A DNA stretch of 64,000 nucleotides from Aquirhabdus parva (GCF_003351745.1 NZ_CP031222.1:602207-666206), one strand, 5' to 3'; numbered from the stretch's first letter, positions 27,291 to 39,000 are shown. Notes: generated from the sequence alone by a model not told the origin. Numbers and translations are program-made.

Positions 27291-29495
27291 ATGCAACGCA
27301 TGATTTATCTGCTACCCCTTCTTGTATTTAGCTTATTCTTAGGCCAACAGTCGCAGGCCAATGTAGCGTTCAATAACACCAGTGCATCTAGCCCTGTCGC
27401 CACTGATTTTGGCAAAAAATCATTATTAGACAATGCCAAAATCGATAGTAACAGCGCCATCAAAAGTATTGGTAGTCCACAGAAATTTATACCCGCGGAT
27501 CAAGCGTTTAAAGTATTGGGCGAAGCCAAAGATGGCAAGCTGTTTTTAGATTTTCAAGTGACCCCAGGTTATTACCTCTATCAGCGTCGTTTTGCATTCA
27601 CACCTGAAAGTGGAAGCGTGAAATTTCAAGAGGCATCTTTCAATCATCCTGCGCAGATTAAGGATGATCCTGAGTTTGGTAAAGTCCCCGTTTTTCATGA
27701 TGATGTTTCTGTCACCGTGCCTTATACAGGCAGTGGAAAGGTGGTGGTACGCTGGCAAGGCTGTGCGGATGCAGGTTTGTGTTACCCGCCGCAAGATCAT
27801 GAATTTACCTTACCGGCTGCCGCAATCAATATCCCAGCACCCTCATCAACTGCATTCTCCTCAAATTCTCTACCCTTAGGTGCACCAATTTTACCCGCAG
27901 TCAACGGCGGGTCAGGGAGCAAAGCAAATCCTGATGTGCCTTTGATTGAGGGTCGTCCCGATATTCGCACTAATATCGAGAAGTCTGCGGGCGTGCAAAG
28001 TATTTTGATCCCGCTGCCGACACCGAACTCGACATCTGATACCTACGCGGGTGTTCAGTCGATTGCCTCTTTAGCGGCCTTAAGAGCAACTAAGCAGCAG
28101 GATAATGTTGACCGAGATCCTGTTACGTCGCCTGTTTCTGTGGTCGCGCCGACCCTGCCTGAGCCAACAACTGCATCCGCTGTGGCACCGACTGTAGGGC
28201 CAACAGTGGCTCCCACACCTGTGTCGCAAGAAGAAACAGATCCATTTGGCTTAAGTCAGCATCCACTGACGGCACTTGCTCTTTTGTTTGTCGCAGGTTT
28301 AGGGCTTGCTTTTACGCCCTGTGTTCTCCCTATGTTGCCAATTGTTGCTAATCTGGTGGCACGTCAGCATAGACGCTCTATGAAACATGGCCTGCTGTTG
28401 TCCGGCGCTTATGCAGTTGGTATAGCATGTTGTTATGCGGTACTCGGTGCGGCGATCGCAACCTTTGGTCAGCAGTTTAACTTGCTGGGATGGTTACAAA
28501 ATCCGGTTATTCTTATTGGTTTTGCGATTGTCTTTGTGGTGTTGGCACTTGCCAGTTTTGATGTGTTCACACTGCGTCTTCCCCATAGCATCAGTACTAA
28601 ACTGGACTCCTTTGGGCAGCGTGAGCACTCGCGTTTTGAGTGGTTGAAACAGGGGAGTGTATTGGGGAGCTGGTTGACTGGCTTTGTCTCTGCACTGGTT
28701 GTTTCGCCTTGTGTTTCTGCTCCTCTTGCAGGTGTGCTGCTGTCGGTCTCCACTGTAGGCAATCCTGTGCTCGGAGCAGCTGCATTGTTTATGCTCGGTT
28801 TAGGTCTGGGTGTGCCCTTGATGATCTTGGGTGCAACCGAAGGGCGTTTCTTACCCAAGGCTGGCGATTGGCTGAACTGGGTGCGTCAAGGATTTGGTTT
28901 GCTCTTGCTCGGTGTCGCACTGGTGCTGATCAACCGTGTCTATGACAATTCCTATGTCCTGTTCCTGTGGGCAGCGGTGTCGATGGCATTTGCTGTTTGG
29001 TTCTGGCGCTGGGCTGGGCGAGGACGTTTTATTGCTCAAGTTTTTGGTGTTGTCGTCTTTGCATGGGGATTGATACAACTTGCTGGCGTAGCGGCAGGGC
29101 AGAGTGATCCGTGGCATCCTCTCGCCGGACTGAAAAAGCAAAACGCTCAGGTTGTTGCCGCTCAAAGTACGCCAGTGATTCATAGCTTATCTGAGCTAGC
29201 GGTCATGCAGCAAAAGAATCCACGTTTACTCGTTGATTTAACCGCTGACTGGTGTGTGAGCTGTCGCATTATGGAGCGTGAGTTATTCAGTGGACAAGAC
29301 ATCAAAGGTCTGTCGAACTGGACTCGTGTGAAGCTGGATGTGACCGAAAGCAATGAAAACAGTAAGGCCGTACTTAAGAGTCTGAACTTGTTTGGTCCAC
29401 CTGTATTGATTTTTTATCGTGATGGGCAAGAGATCAAGCGCGTTGTGGGTGAGACTAAGCAGGATGAATTGACCGAGGTACTGGAGAAGCTTTGA
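27291..29495 (+). CDS. dsbD: Thiol:disulfide interchange protein DsbD
   Basis: 734 residues from the ATG at 27291, chosen because it gives a signal peptide (RMIYLLPLLVFSLFLGQQSQA). The same frame is open for 42 codons upstream without signal-like character. Domains: periplasmic alpha domain with the Cys pair in GCADAGLCYPP; an eight-helix membrane domain with the redox cysteines in FTPCVLPMLP and SPCVSAPLAGV; C-terminal thioredoxin-like domain with CVSC. It carries electrons from cytoplasmic thioredoxin to the periplasm. The linker between the first two domains is long, about 150 residues rich in Pro, Thr, Ser and Val. Confidence 0.93.
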   Translation: MQRMIYLLPLLVFSLFLGQQSQANVAFNNTSASSPVATDFGKKSLLDNAKIDSNSAIKSIGSPQKFIPADQAFKVLGEAKDGKLFLDFQVTPGYYLYQRRFAFTPESGSVKFQEASFNHPAQIKDDPEFGKVPVFHDDVSVTVPYTGSGKVVVRWQGCADAGLCYPPQDHEFTLPAAAINIPAPSSTAFSSNSLPLGAPILPAVNGGSGSKANPDVPLIEGRPDIRTNIEKSAGVQSILIPLPTPNSTSDTYAGVQSIASLAALRATKQQDNVDRDPVTSPVSVVAPTLPEPTTASAVAPTVGPTVAPTPVSQEETDPFGLSQHPLTALALLFVAGLGLAFTPCVLPMLPIVANLVARQHRRSMKHGLLLSGAYAVGIACCYAVLGAAIATFGQQFNLLGWLQNPVILIGFAIVFVVLALASFDVFTLRLPHSISTKLDSFGQREHSRFEWLKQGSVLGSWLTGFVSALVVSPCVSAPLAGVLLSVSTVGNPVLGAAALFMLGLGLGVPLMILGATEGRFLPKAGDWLNWVRQGFGLLLLGVALVLINRVYDNSYVLFLWAAVSMAFAVWFWRWAGRGRFIAQVFGVVVFAWGLIQLAGVAAGQSDPWHPLAGLKKQNAQVVAAQSTPVIHSLSELAVMQQKNPRLLVDLTADWCVSCRIMERELFSGQDIKGLSNWTRVKLDVTESNENSKAVLKSLNLFGPPVLIFYRDGQEIKRVVGETKQDELTEVLEKL

Positions 29496-29516
29496 TCATT
29501 TAATTGTTATTTTTTG

Positions 29517-29551
29517 ATGGGAGTGGGCATCTTGCTCACTCCCATTTTTTA
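29517..29551. terminator. Bidirectional terminator between dsbD and hemB
   Basis: 13-bp stem ATGGGAGTGGGCA / TGCTCACTCCCAT with one wobble pair, followed by T6 on the plus strand and preceded by a T/A-rich tract usable on the minus strand. Confidence 0.88.
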
Positions 29552-29555
29552 TACC

Positions 29556-30578
<1,023 letters not shown>

Positions 30579-30637
30579 TCACATTAATATAGCCGCTTAT
30601 TTTAAACCTGATTCGTGTTGCTCGGGAAGATTGATTG

Positions 30638-31249
30638 ATGGCAGATGTTGATAAACTCGCAAAGACAGATTCTAAACTATCTGGTAAAGATTTGATTAAT
30701 CAGCCGAAAGACGTTATTGACTCCAACAAATCTACTACAGAGACTTCTGTTGCAGCAGAGCATTGGACCGGTGGGATGAAACTCGTGCCGGATGCCTCTG
30801 GTGAGATTCCGCGTGAAGTGGTGTTTAAACAGTTATGCAAGGCTTTTAATAAATCGCCTTTCTTTAAGCATTGCGGCATGAAGATGCGTGTGGAAGATGG
30901 CGTGATCAAAGGTTTTGTGGACATGGATGCCAATTTGGTTGGGAATGTCGCTTTTCAAATTTTGCATGGTGGTGTCGCGGCAACGATCCTAGACAGTATT
31001 GGTGGAATCGTAGCGATGGGGGAGATCTATTTAAGTGGCAAAGGTGAGCTGGTCGATCGTATCCGCCAAGTGACACGCCTTGCCACATCGGATATGCGCG
31101 TGGATTATCTGGCGCCGGGACGCGGCAAGTATTTTGTTGCGACTGCAGAAGCGCTGCGTATGGGGCGTAAGGGTTGTACCATGCGGATGAACTTGCATAA
31201 CGATGAGAACAAGCTGATCTCAACCGCGATTGCGACCTATGTCTATTGA
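30638..31249 (+). CDS. Hotdog-fold thioesterase (PaaI/YigI-like)
   Basis: 203 residues from the ATG at 30638. The first ~65 residues are polar and poorly conserved-looking. The rest is a hotdog domain: the ILHGGVAATILDSIGGIVAM helix, then TSDMRVDYLAPGRGKYFVATAEALRMGRKGCTMRM. YigI-type enzymes hydrolyse medium- and long-chain acyl-CoA; the substrate here is inferred only. It overlaps the next gene by 11 bp, implying coupling. Confidence 0.88.
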   Translation: MADVDKLAKTDSKLSGKDLINQPKDVIDSNKSTTETSVAAEHWTGGMKLVPDASGEIPREVVFKQLCKAFNKSPFFKHCGMKMRVEDGVIKGFVDMDANLVGNVAFQILHGGVAATILDSIGGIVAMGEIYLSGKGELVDRIRQVTRLATSDMRVDYLAPGRGKYFVATAEALRMGRKGCTMRMNLHNDENKLISTAIATYVY

Positions 31250-31547
31250 GTTGCTGCGCATTGATGCGATTGAGCTTATCACCCATTCTGCTTTTGCTTG
31301 CCGAGCGGAATGCGGTGCATGCTGTATCGCACCAAGTATCAGTAGTCCAATCCCCGGTATGCCGCTAGGCAAACCTGCCGGGGTACGTTGTGTGCAGTTG
31401 AATCACTTGAACCAGTGCCAGATTTTTGGTTTGGCGAGTCGTCCGCTTGTTTGTTCATCCCTGATGCCTTCATTAGAAATGTGTGGTCATGTCCATGCCG
31501 ATGCATTTAATTATTTAGAGCACCTAGAAAACGCCACACGTCCTTAA
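31239..31547 (+). CDS. YkgJ family cysteine-cluster protein
   Basis: 102 residues from the ATG at 31239, inside the end of the thioesterase gene. The cysteine pattern C-x3-C-x2-CC (CRAECGACC), followed by GVRCVQLNHLNQCQIF and RPLVCSS, is the UPF0153/YkgJ metal-chelating signature. Function is not established; it probably binds zinc or iron. Confidence 0.88.
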   Translation: MSIELLRIDAIELITHSAFACRAECGACCIAPSISSPIPGMPLGKPAGVRCVQLNHLNQCQIFGLASRPLVCSSLMPSLEMCGHVHADAFNYLEHLENATRP

Positions 31548-31771
31548 ACGCTCAGAAAAATCCCATGCCATTGCCATTCGCGGTTCACTATTAGATTCAG
31601 CGCATAACCATTATTAAGCGGCCTTCGTACTCAAAACATCCTGATAATGCTATCGTCCAGACCAATGAATAGAGTCTGATCACATCCCCTTCGCACCGTG
31701 TTCTTACACCTGATTGTTCAGATTCTTCTCTTTTCAAATACTCTTGAGTCCATCCTCTTTGGAACGTCCCT

Positions 31772-33745
31772 ATGATCCGTCCCTGTTTTCGAGCTAAGCC
31801 GCTATCTCAACTGATTGCTTCGGTGTTGTTGATGTCACTTGGACATCTGACGCAAGCCGCGACCATTGATCTGCGTGTGCTTGAGACGACCGACTTACAT
31901 ACCAACATGATGGATTTTGATTATTACAAAGATAAATCCACGGATCGTTTTGGATTGGTACGTACCGCGAGTCTGATTCATACAGCGCGCGCTGAGGTTG
32001 CCAACAGTGTCTTGGTCGATAATGGTGATCTATTGCAAGGCAGCCCACTCGGCGACTATATGGCCAAAAAAGGGCTCAAACAAGGCGATATTCATCCCGT
32101 TTATAAAGCGATGAATACACTGGATTACGCGATAGGTAATCTCGGTAACCATGATTTTAACTATGGTCTGGACTATTTAAAGACAGCCATTGCCGGTGCT
32201 AATTTTCCTTACGTCAATGCCAATATCATTGATGTGAAAACGGGTAAAACGATGTTTCAACCGTATCGAATCATTGATACACCAGTCAAAGACCACGATG
32301 GCAAAATACAAACCCTGCGTATTGGCTATATTGGTTTTGTGCCTCCCCAGATTATGACGTGGGACAAAGTAAATTTGACAGGCAAAATCACCGTCAACGA
32401 TATTACGCAGACGGCGCAAAAGTACGTACCCGAGATGCGTGCCAAAGGTGCGGATCTCATCATTGCGATCCCACACTCAGGATTATCCAGTGAGCCTTAT
32501 CAGGCACTGGCGGAAAATTCTGCGTATTACTTAAGTCAGGTGAAAGGCATAGACGCCATTTTGTTTGGTCATGCACATGCAGTATTCCCTAGCAAAGATT
32601 TTGAGTCGATCAAAGGTGCAGACATCCAGCAAGGAACCTTAAATGGCATTCCTGCCGTAATGCCGGGAATGTGGGGCGATCACTTAGGCGTCGTTGATTT
32701 TGTGATCAGTAATGACAGCGGTCATTGGCAGGTTGCAAAGTCCAAGGCCGAGGCGCGACCGATTTATGACACGGTGACTAAAAAGTCTCTTGCTGCAGAA
32801 GACCCCAAACTGGTTCAAGTTCTGGCTGATGATCATCAAGCAACCCGTGATTTTGTCAGTCAGCCAATTGGTAAGTCAGCGGGGAATATGTATAGCTATC
32901 TGGCATTGGTTCAAGACGATCCCACCGTGCAAATCGTGAATAATGCTCAGCGGGCTTATACCGAGCATTTTATCCAAGGTGATCCTGACTTGGCGAAGAT
33001 TCCTGTACTTTCAGTCGTGGCGCCTTTTAAAGCAGGTGGACGAAAGAATGATCCGGCCAGTTATGTCGAAGTGGAAAAAGGGCAATTGACCTTCCGTAAT
33101 GCTTCAGACCTCTATCTTTACCCCAATACTTTGGTCGTGCTGAAAGTCACTGGTGCTGAGGTAAAAGACTGGCTAGAGTGCTCAGCAGGCATGTTTAATC
33201 AAATCGACGTGAACAGCGATAAACCCCAATCCTTGATGAATTGGGATGGATTTCGCAGTTATAACTTTGATGTGATGGATGGTGTTCATTATCAGATTGA
33301 TGTGACCCAGCCTGCACGTTTTGATGGTGAGTGTGCTTTGATCCACCCCGATGCGCATCGCATCACCCAGCTCACTTATCACGGCAAAGCAGTGGATCCC
33401 CAAGCCACATTTTTAGTCGTAACTAATAACTATCGTGCTTATGGCGGTAAGTTTGCGGGGACAGGGGAGAGTCATATCGCCTTTGCATCGCCTGATGAGA
33501 GCCGTGCCATTCTCGCCGCGTATATAGGTTCAGAGACCAAAGCCCATGGGCAAGTGACACCTACGACAGACAATAATTGGCGTTTGGCGAAGATTAAGAG
33601 CAAGCATTCGCTTGATATTCGCTTTGAGACTTCCGCCAGTGACAAAGCAAAAAGCTTTATCCATGACCATGCCCAATACCCCGTCAAAGCAATGGGCACC
33701 GATGATCTAGGATTTGAGATTTATCAGATTGATTTACAGCAATAA
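31772..33745 (+). CDS. cpdB: Periplasmic 2',3'-cyclic-nucleotide 2'-phosphodiesterase/3'-nucleotidase
   Basis: 657 residues. Signal peptide ends at TQAAT. The N-terminal metallophosphatase domain has [39 protein letters not shown] and [11 protein letters not shown], which carry the two-metal site. The C-terminal 5'-nucleotidase domain has [26 protein letters not shown] and NNYRAYGG for nucleotide binding. It hydrolyses 2',3'-cyclic nucleotides and 3'-nucleotides outside the inner membrane so that nucleosides can be taken up. Length matches E. coli CpdB. Confidence 0.95.
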   Translation: MIRPCFRAKPLSQLIASVLLMSLGHLTQAATIDLRVLETTDLHTNMMDFDYYKDKSTDRFGLVRTASLIHTARAEVANSVLVDNGDLLQGSPLGDYMAKKGLKQGDIHPVYKAMNTLDYAIGNLGNHDFNYGLDYLKTAIAGANFPYVNANIIDVKTGKTMFQPYRIIDTPVKDHDGKIQTLRIGYIGFVPPQIMTWDKVNLTGKITVNDITQTAQKYVPEMRAKGADLIIAIPHSGLSSEPYQALAENSAYYLSQVKGIDAILFGHAHAVFPSKDFESIKGADIQQGTLNGIPAVMPGMWGDHLGVVDFVISNDSGHWQVAKSKAEARPIYDTVTKKSLAAEDPKLVQVLADDHQATRDFVSQPIGKSAGNMYSYLALVQDDPTVQIVNNAQRAYTEHFIQGDPDLAKIPVLSVVAPFKAGGRKNDPASYVEVEKGQLTFRNASDLYLYPNTLVVLKVTGAEVKDWLECSAGMFNQIDVNSDKPQSLMNWDGFRSYNFDVMDGVHYQIDVTQPARFDGECALIHPDAHRITQLTYHGKAVDPQATFLVVTNNYRAYGGKFAGTGESHIAFASPDESRAILAAYIGSETKAHGQVTPTTDNNWRLAKIKSKHSLDIRFETSASDKAKSFIHDHAQYPVKAMGTDDLGFEIYQIDLQQ

Positions 33746-33757
33746 GCATTGGTCTTT

Positions 33758-33792
33758 ATCACCCCACGTCTTGATCACAAGAAGGGGGTGAT
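33758..33792. terminator. Hairpin between cpdB and dapA (possible shared terminator)
   Basis: Outer arms ATCACCCC / GGGGTGAT (8 bp) with an inner CTTG-ATCA-CAAG dyad. No T run follows on either strand, so termination efficiency is doubtful. Confidence 0.45.
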
Positions 33793-33808
33793 GTTAAACC
33801 ACTCAACG

Positions 33809-34714
33809 TCAGTCGATGTTAAACGCTAGAATTTTTGCGAGAGCAACGTCAAGTTTAGCTTTGAGTTCTGGGCTTGCGACTGTCATCGGTAAGCGTACAT
33901 TATCTTGGATCAGCCCCATAATGCTGAGTGCCGCTTTAACAGGTGCGGGATTGGGCTCTGAAAAGAGCAAATGAATGAAGGGCTGCAAGGCATCATTAAT
34001 CTGTCGTGCTTTGACCAAATTCCCTTCACCAATCAACTCATGCATTTTTTTATATAGATCGGGCCGGATATGTGCGGCGGCTGAGATCGCGCCTTGTCCT
34101 CCCAAGCAGGAACAGACAAAAATAATGCTGTCTTCACCGCTTAGGATATTTAAGGACGTATGACTGATTTGATCATTCAGTTGACTGATATCGCCATTAC
34201 CACTTTCTTTGACGGCAACAAACTGTGGGTTACGGCTCAAGTGCTGTAGGGTTGCTAATTCAATATTCACACCCGTGCGATAGGGAATGTTGTAGATGGC
34301 GATGGGCAGATCAGTTGCGGCAGCGGCAGCTTCAAAGTGATGAATGATGCCTTGTTGTGACGGGCGGACATAAGCCGGTGCGCTCATCAGAAATCCTGAA
34401 ATCTCAAAATGATTGCTATAGTGTTTGATATTTTTCGCAACTTCTACGGTATCACTTCCGCTAATCCCGACCATGACCGGGACCTGATCTTTAACCGTAT
34501 CCAGCACGACTTTAAGCAGTTCGTTGTGTTCAGCATGGGTCAGTGTTGCTGACTCGCCCGTGGTTGCACCTACGATGAGACCATCGATGCCTTGATTGAT
34601 CAGGTGGATGACGAGTTTTTTAACCGCTTCTAGATCAAGTCGATTATCTTGCCCGTGAAAAGGGGTTACGAGCGGAATCCATATGCCTTGAAATCGATTT
34701 ATTAGTGCCGTCAT
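33809..34714 (-). CDS. dapA: 4-hydroxy-tetrahydrodipicolinate synthase
   Basis: 301 residues. First committed step to lysine and diaminopimelate: condenses pyruvate and aspartate semialdehyde. Motifs: GATTGES (49-55, substrate Thr pair), YNIPYRTG with Y141, and VAVKESGNG with Schiff-base K169. All are offset by about 8 from the E. coli numbering. GGAG lies upstream of the ATG. The leader is long and holds mutually exclusive hairpins (34857-34912). It stands alone rather than in an operon with bamC. Confidence 0.96.
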   Translation of the reverse strand: MTALINRFQGIWIPLVTPFHGQDNRLDLEAVKKLVIHLINQGIDGLIVGATTGESATLTHAEHNELLKVVLDTVKDQVPVMVGISGSDTVEVAKNIKHYSNHFEISGFLMSAPAYVRPSQQGIIHHFEAAAAATDLPIAIYNIPYRTGVNIELATLQHLSRNPQFVAVKESGNGDISQLNDQISHTSLNILSGEDSIIFVCSCLGGQGAISAAAHIRPDLYKKMHELIGEGNLVKARQINDALQPFIHLLFSEPNPAPVKAALSIMGLIQDNVRLPMTVASPELKAKLDVALAKILAFNID

Positions 34715-34856
34715 GTGTTACTCCAGTGATAGAGGGTTGTTAAAAACACCACGTCGCAATTGCCACACACGAATGTGCTGCGCAACTTGATCTAGAAGTC
34801 GCCGTGAGATTTGAAACTGTAGGAGTAGTGGATAAGGATGTCATTGTTATCATTGC

Positions 34857-34912
34857 CCCGACAGATTCTCATCTGACGGGACAGTTCCCCCGTTAGACGA
34901 GAAACCGTTTCT
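34857..34912 (-). promoter_or_regulatory. Mutually exclusive hairpins upstream of dapA
   Basis: On the minus strand, CCCGTCAGAT can pair leftward within a 14-bp imperfect stem (34902-34889 with 34880-34867), or rightward with ATCTGTCGGG (34880-34871 with 34866-34857). A third dyad, AGAAAC-G-GTTTCT (34912-34900), overlaps the first. It lies 140-200 bases before the dapA ATG. It does not match the lysine riboswitch as I know it. The rest of 34715-35189 holds no gene I can support. Confidence 0.4.
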
Positions 34913-35189
34913 TAGACTTATGGCTCAAAAGCGAGAAGCTTGTATATCCTGAATGCGCCATTGCATACACAGCCGAACCCAATACCCTTGCGGAGCAGGA
35001 TAAGAACGCGCTGTGATGTGAATTAGGCATATAAATCAAAATACATAAGGGGTGATGAGTCTTGAGTGTACTTTGAGATTATTCATCATGACAAGAGGGG
35101 ATCAGATGGATGGGTGCAATTTTTATGACATTTTTAGATGGGATGACTTTTGATAGATACTCTTTGGGCACAAGGCTAAGTCACTCAAA

Positions 35190-35219
35190 TAAAAAAACCG
35201 CCTCAACGGTGAGACGGTT
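35190..35219 (-). terminator. Terminator of the Omp33-36-like porin gene
   Basis: Minus-strand stem AACCGTCTC / GAGGCGGTT (9 bp, one G-U), 6-nt loop, then T7. Confidence 0.9.
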
Positions 35220-35245
35220 TCTTAATTTTTTAAGCATTTAAGCCA

Positions 35246-36031
35246 TTAGAAGCGATAAGTTCCGCCGACGCTGAAGCCGTAATCATCATTGCCCAGAGTC
35301 TGGCCTGCATTCACACCGGCTTGCAGACTCACGTTTTCTGCAAGGAATTTACGTGCATTGATGCCCACAGAATAGCTGTCATCAAAGTGATCTTCAGTGC
35401 GCAGGTTATATGACGCGCCTACGCTCAATGTACGATCGAGGTAGTAGTCACCAGAAATGCCGTAGCTGTCTGAGTGATCACCAATACGGACATTTCCTTC
35501 CAAATTGACATCGTTGCTACCAAGTTTGGTCAGATATTTTGCACGAATCGTTGGGTCAGTATCATTGTCATGCTGGTTGTAAGTTCCGACTACACCGATC
35601 GCAATGAGCAAGTCGCTGATGGGTAATAAACCGACTTCAACGCCATATGTCCCATCATTTGAGCCATGACCTTGAAATTTTGGACGGTCAATATTTGCAG
35701 ACGCGTAAAAGTTGCTGTTCGGAATGTAATACTCGCCAGCGATGTTGAAGTTTTGAACATCTAAGCCGTGGTCGCTATTGCTATAGCTATAGCCTGCAGA
35801 AACGTTACTCGCACGTTGGCTAAATGCAGCTTCAGCCAATGGGCCATTTTGGGTATGAACTTGATCAAAATAATAAGTTGCGCTACCACCAAAGATACTG
35901 GTTTCAATACTTGAGCCAGGAGCATCAATATTGCTGTATCCAACACCACCATTTAATTCAACTTGGTAGGCATGCGCTGCGTTTAGGGACAGAGTCGCGA
36001 TAAACGCCGTTAATAATAATTTTTTCATCAA
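35246..36031 (-). CDS. Outer membrane porin similar to Acinetobacter Omp33-36
   Basis: 261 residues. Signal peptide ends at AAHA, then YQVELNGGVGYSN. The segment ATYYFDQVHTQNGPLAEAAFSQRASNVSAGYSYS aligns with the start of Acinetobacter Omp33-36 (ATYYL..VDTSKGPLAEAAFLNQASSVS). The protein ends in a beta strand with terminal Phe (FSVGGTYRF), as expected for a Bam substrate. It is somewhat shorter than Omp33-36, a water/solute channel. TAGGAG precedes the start. Confidence 0.85.
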   Translation of the reverse strand: MMKKLLLTAFIATLSLNAAHAYQVELNGGVGYSNIDAPGSSIETSIFGGSATYYFDQVHTQNGPLAEAAFSQRASNVSAGYSYSNSDHGLDVQNFNIAGEYYIPNSNFYASANIDRPKFQGHGSNDGTYGVEVGLLPISDLLIAIGVVGTYNQHDNDTDPTIRAKYLTKLGSNDVNLEGNVRIGDHSDSYGISGDYYLDRTLSVGASYNLRTEDHFDDSYSVGINARKFLAENVSLQAGVNAGQTLGNDDYGFSVGGTYRF

Positions 36032-36262
36032 TTTCTCCTAGAGGATCGTCGTTGTGCAATCCAGAAATACATCATTTGTTACAATTAAATGGTATTTAGT
36101 GTTTCAAAGTTTGTCAAATCTCATGACAGTTTTATGACATGAGAATGAAAAATTAGTCCACCTAGGATGATGAAAAATATAAATTAAAAGGAATTGTTGC
36201 AGGTTTGTGCATTCGGCTTTGCTTGACAGCAGCCGAAAAATGCAATAACGCAGGCGGAATAT

Positions 36263-37753
36263 CTAGCTTCTTGCGCGAGCTACAGCACGATGCCAACGCT
36301 CCAAATGACTGGCGCGCGTGACTGAATCCATCGATGGTTCGAAGCGTCGTTCAAGCTGCCAAAGTCCAGATAACTCATCGACAGATTTAAAAATTCCTGC
36401 GCCCAGACCTGCCATCAGAGCTGCGCCGAGAGCGGTGGTTTCTCGCACCACAGGACGGAGCACAGGAACACCCAATAAGTCGGCTTGGAACTGCATCAGC
36501 ATGTCATTGCCGCTTGCTCCACCATCCACACGCAGCTCGGTAAGTGGGCCGTGCGCGTCATGCTGCATGGCGGTAAGGACGTCTGCGACCTGAAAGGCAA
36601 TCGCTTCAAGGGCTGCGCGTGCGATATGAAAACGATTGGTGCCACGGGTCATGCCGGTGATCATCCCACGGGCTTCGCTATCCCAGTAGGGTGCTCCAAG
36701 CCCAGTAAATGCCGGCACCAGAACCACGCCATCACAATCGGGGACTTGGCTTGCGAGTTTCTCCACATCACTGCTATCGCGGATGATGTTTAGCCCATCA
36801 CGTAGCCACTGAACGATTGCGCCAGCCATAAATACACTGCCTTCCAAGGCGTAGTGGGTGGTTTGATCTGGGGTTTGCCATGCCAGCGTGGAGAGGAGTT
36901 GATTTTGGCTGATCTGGACTTGAGGACCGGTATTCATCAGCATAAAGCAGCCCGTGCCATAGGTATTTTTAGCCATGCCTTGCTTAAAGCAGCTTTGACC
37001 AAACAGCGCCGCTTGTTGGTCACCGAGTGCGGCTGTCAGCGGGATACGTCGTCCGAGTAATCCATCTGCCGTCTCACCAATCAGTCCACCCGAAGGTACA
37101 ATCTCGGGGAGCAGAGCGCGGGGGATATTAAACAGTTCTAGCAGTTCGTCATCCCATTGCCGAGTATGTAAATTCATGAGCAGGGTGCGTGAGGCATTAC
37201 TCATGTCGATCACATGACGCGCACCGCGTGTCAGGTTCCAAAGTAGCCAAGAGTCCACGGTTCCAAACGCCAGTTCCCCGCGCTGAGCCTGTTCGCGGGC
37301 TTTGGGAATATGATCAAGCAACCAGACCAGTTTTCCAGCGCTAAAGTAAGGGTCAAGTCGTAATCCTGTTTTTTGTTGCACCAGTGGTTCATGTCCCGCG
37401 AGGCGTAGACTCTCACACCATTCTGCTGTGCGTCGGTCTTGCCAGACGATGGCGGGTGCGATGGGCTGTCCGGTTTTCTTATTCCAGATGATCGTGGTTT
37501 CGCGCTGATTGGTCAGGCCGATGGCGGCGATATCTTGGGCAAGTAACCCTGCCTTGACGATGGCTTGCTGTGCAACGCCGATCTGGGTTTGCCAGAGCTC
37601 TAGTGCGTTTTGTTCCACCCAGCCGGCATGGGGAGTGCTGAGTGTAATCTCACGTTGCGCGGATGCCATGACATTGCCCTGATCATTAAAAACGATAGCG
37701 CGGCTTGAGGTTGTTCCCTGATCGAGGGCGAGGAGGTAGGTCATGCGGGTCAT
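36263..37753 (-). CDS. glpK: Glycerol kinase
   Basis: 496 residues, full length. FGGY family: [16 protein letters not shown] (ATP loop), [71 protein letters not shown], and [23 protein letters not shown]. Phosphorylates glycerol to glycerol-3-phosphate. No glpF or glpD neighbour is in the window; it sits just upstream of, and divergent from, ssrA. Confidence 0.97.
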   Translation of the reverse strand: MTRMTYLLALDQGTTSSRAIVFNDQGNVMASAQREITLSTPHAGWVEQNALELWQTQIGVAQQAIVKAGLLAQDIAAIGLTNQRETTIIWNKKTGQPIAPAIVWQDRRTAEWCESLRLAGHEPLVQQKTGLRLDPYFSAGKLVWLLDHIPKAREQAQRGELAFGTVDSWLLWNLTRGARHVIDMSNASRTLLMNLHTRQWDDELLELFNIPRALLPEIVPSGGLIGETADGLLGRRIPLTAALGDQQAALFGQSCFKQGMAKNTYGTGCFMLMNTGPQVQISQNQLLSTLAWQTPDQTTHYALEGSVFMAGAIVQWLRDGLNIIRDSSDVEKLASQVPDCDGVVLVPAFTGLGAPYWDSEARGMITGMTRGTNRFHIARAALEAIAFQVADVLTAMQHDAHGPLTELRVDGGASGNDMLMQFQADLLGVPVLRPVVRETTALGAALMAGLGAGIFKSVDELSGLWQLERRFEPSMDSVTRASHLERWHRAVARARS

Positions 37754-37793
37754 CCTTGAGGCTTATGTTTTTAACGAGCGCTTACATGGCAGC

Positions 37794-37823
37794 CTAACAA
37801 AAAGCGTTAACTTCTGCTATAGT
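37794..37823 (+). promoter_or_regulatory. Probable ssrA promoter
   Basis: A -10-like TATAGT at 37818-37823 lies 11 bases before the mature 5' end. CTAACA at 37794-37799 is a possible -35 at 18-bp spacing. It is a moderate match to the sigma-70 consensus. Confidence 0.4.
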
Positions 37824-37834
37824 AGCGGGCTATT

Positions 37835-38187
37835 GGGGATGTTCTGGCTTCGACGCTGGTTGTGAAACTCTTCGATGCATGTCGAGAGCGCATTATCTCT
37901 CGTAAATCAATTTTGCATTTTAATAGTCGCAAACGACGAAACCTACGCACTCGCAGCCTAAGGGCTGAGAATCGCCGCTATTGAATGTCTGTGGTCGATA
38001 GCCGCGAGCGCATGCACACAGAACCGCACACTGGGATGTCCCGTATCAGTGTGTCAACTCTAGGGAATCGCGGTAACACCCCTGTCTGTCGGGTCGGTTA
38101 TTGTTAAACTAAATGACAAGTACTAAACATGTAGACTCACGAGCGTAGTGCTGGCGGACGCGGGTTCAACTCCCGCCATCTCCACCA
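37835..38187 (+). ncRNA. ssrA: Transfer-messenger RNA (tmRNA)
   Basis: The 5' end GGGGATGTTCTGGCTTCGAC pairs with the 3' end CATCTCCACCA to make the tRNA-like acceptor stem, with encoded CCA at 38185-38187. The T-arm GGGTTCAACTCCC is intact. The tag frame begins at GCA 37929 and reads ANDETYALAA, then TAA (37959-37961), the tag known from Acinetobacter. About 353 nt. tmRNA rescues stalled ribosomes with SmpB. Its 3' end is a frequent integration site for mobile elements. Confidence 0.98.
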
Positions 38188-38228
38188 ATTCAATGAAACC
38201 GCATGTTCACACATGCATTTGTATCATC

Positions 38229-38261
38229 AAAAGAAAACCCGCCTAGTGCGGGTTTTCTTTT
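38229..38261 (+). terminator. ssrA terminator (copy T1)
   Basis: 14-bp perfect stem AAAAGAAAACCCGC / GCGGGTTTTCTTTT with loop CTAGT. Two close relatives occur at 39907 (T2) and 41367 (T3). Confidence 0.92.
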
Positions 38262-39000
38262 GTCTCTATGAAATCTTCCAACTCATTATTCCCTTCTCTA
38301 CACTTAAACCACTATTCCATCCTACAGACTAGTGCTTTTGACTACTATTATAGTTTGCGGGTTTTAACAGAGACTGTGCGAAGAGAGTCCAATTGGTGTG
38401 ATTGTAAGACGGATATCAATTTAGCTATAGATGCTAACTGCGCGGAAGCTTGAGCATAACTTTCCTTACTTGGTTTTTTTCCATAGCATTAAAAGGTTCT
38501 ATCTAAGTGCTATTTTTCGCGGACGGCATTCTACATTGTATTATTCAAGATTCAAGCAATTTCGCCTAATTTAGCAACTGCTAATTAAAGTTAGCGCTTG
38601 CTATAGATTTAAGTATAAGTTTGCTTATATCGCAAAATAGAGCCATTCCAAGGGGTGTTTTACACATTTTGTTTGTTTTTCTACTACGCAACAACTTGAT
38701 ACAATTATTGGTGAAAGAAATCTAGGGCTCATTGGTCAAAAATCTGTCAGCAATTTGCGATTGCTGTAGGGAGATAAAATTAAAATAATTATCTGGAAGT
38801 ACTTGTTATTAAATACTTTAATATCTAACGTTTGAGTAAGATATAACTGACCTGATGAAGCTTTGCTTTAATTTCTAAGAATTTTTTTATTGAATGCCAA
38901 TTTTCATGAATGCTTTTACTACTGCCGTTCATATATGAATCATGGTATAAAAGTCGCTGTTACGTATCTGTATGAGTTTTCAGCATTACAGATAGTAATA
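38262..39000. other. Non-coding, AT-rich stretch after ssrA
   Basis: About 740 bp without a supported gene. Short frames of 61-69 codons here lack ribosome binding sites and sequence character. Dyads are visible, for example TATAAG-TTTG-CTTATA at 38614-38629 and GCTAA-N6-TTAGC at 38580-38595. Position after ssrA suggests the remnant of an integrated element, but no integrase is present. Confidence 0.5.

Noticed and set aside
34715-35189. Lysine riboswitch before dapA
   Set aside because: The conserved AGGUAGAGGUGC-type core and overall five-helix layout are not found; only competing hairpins are seen.
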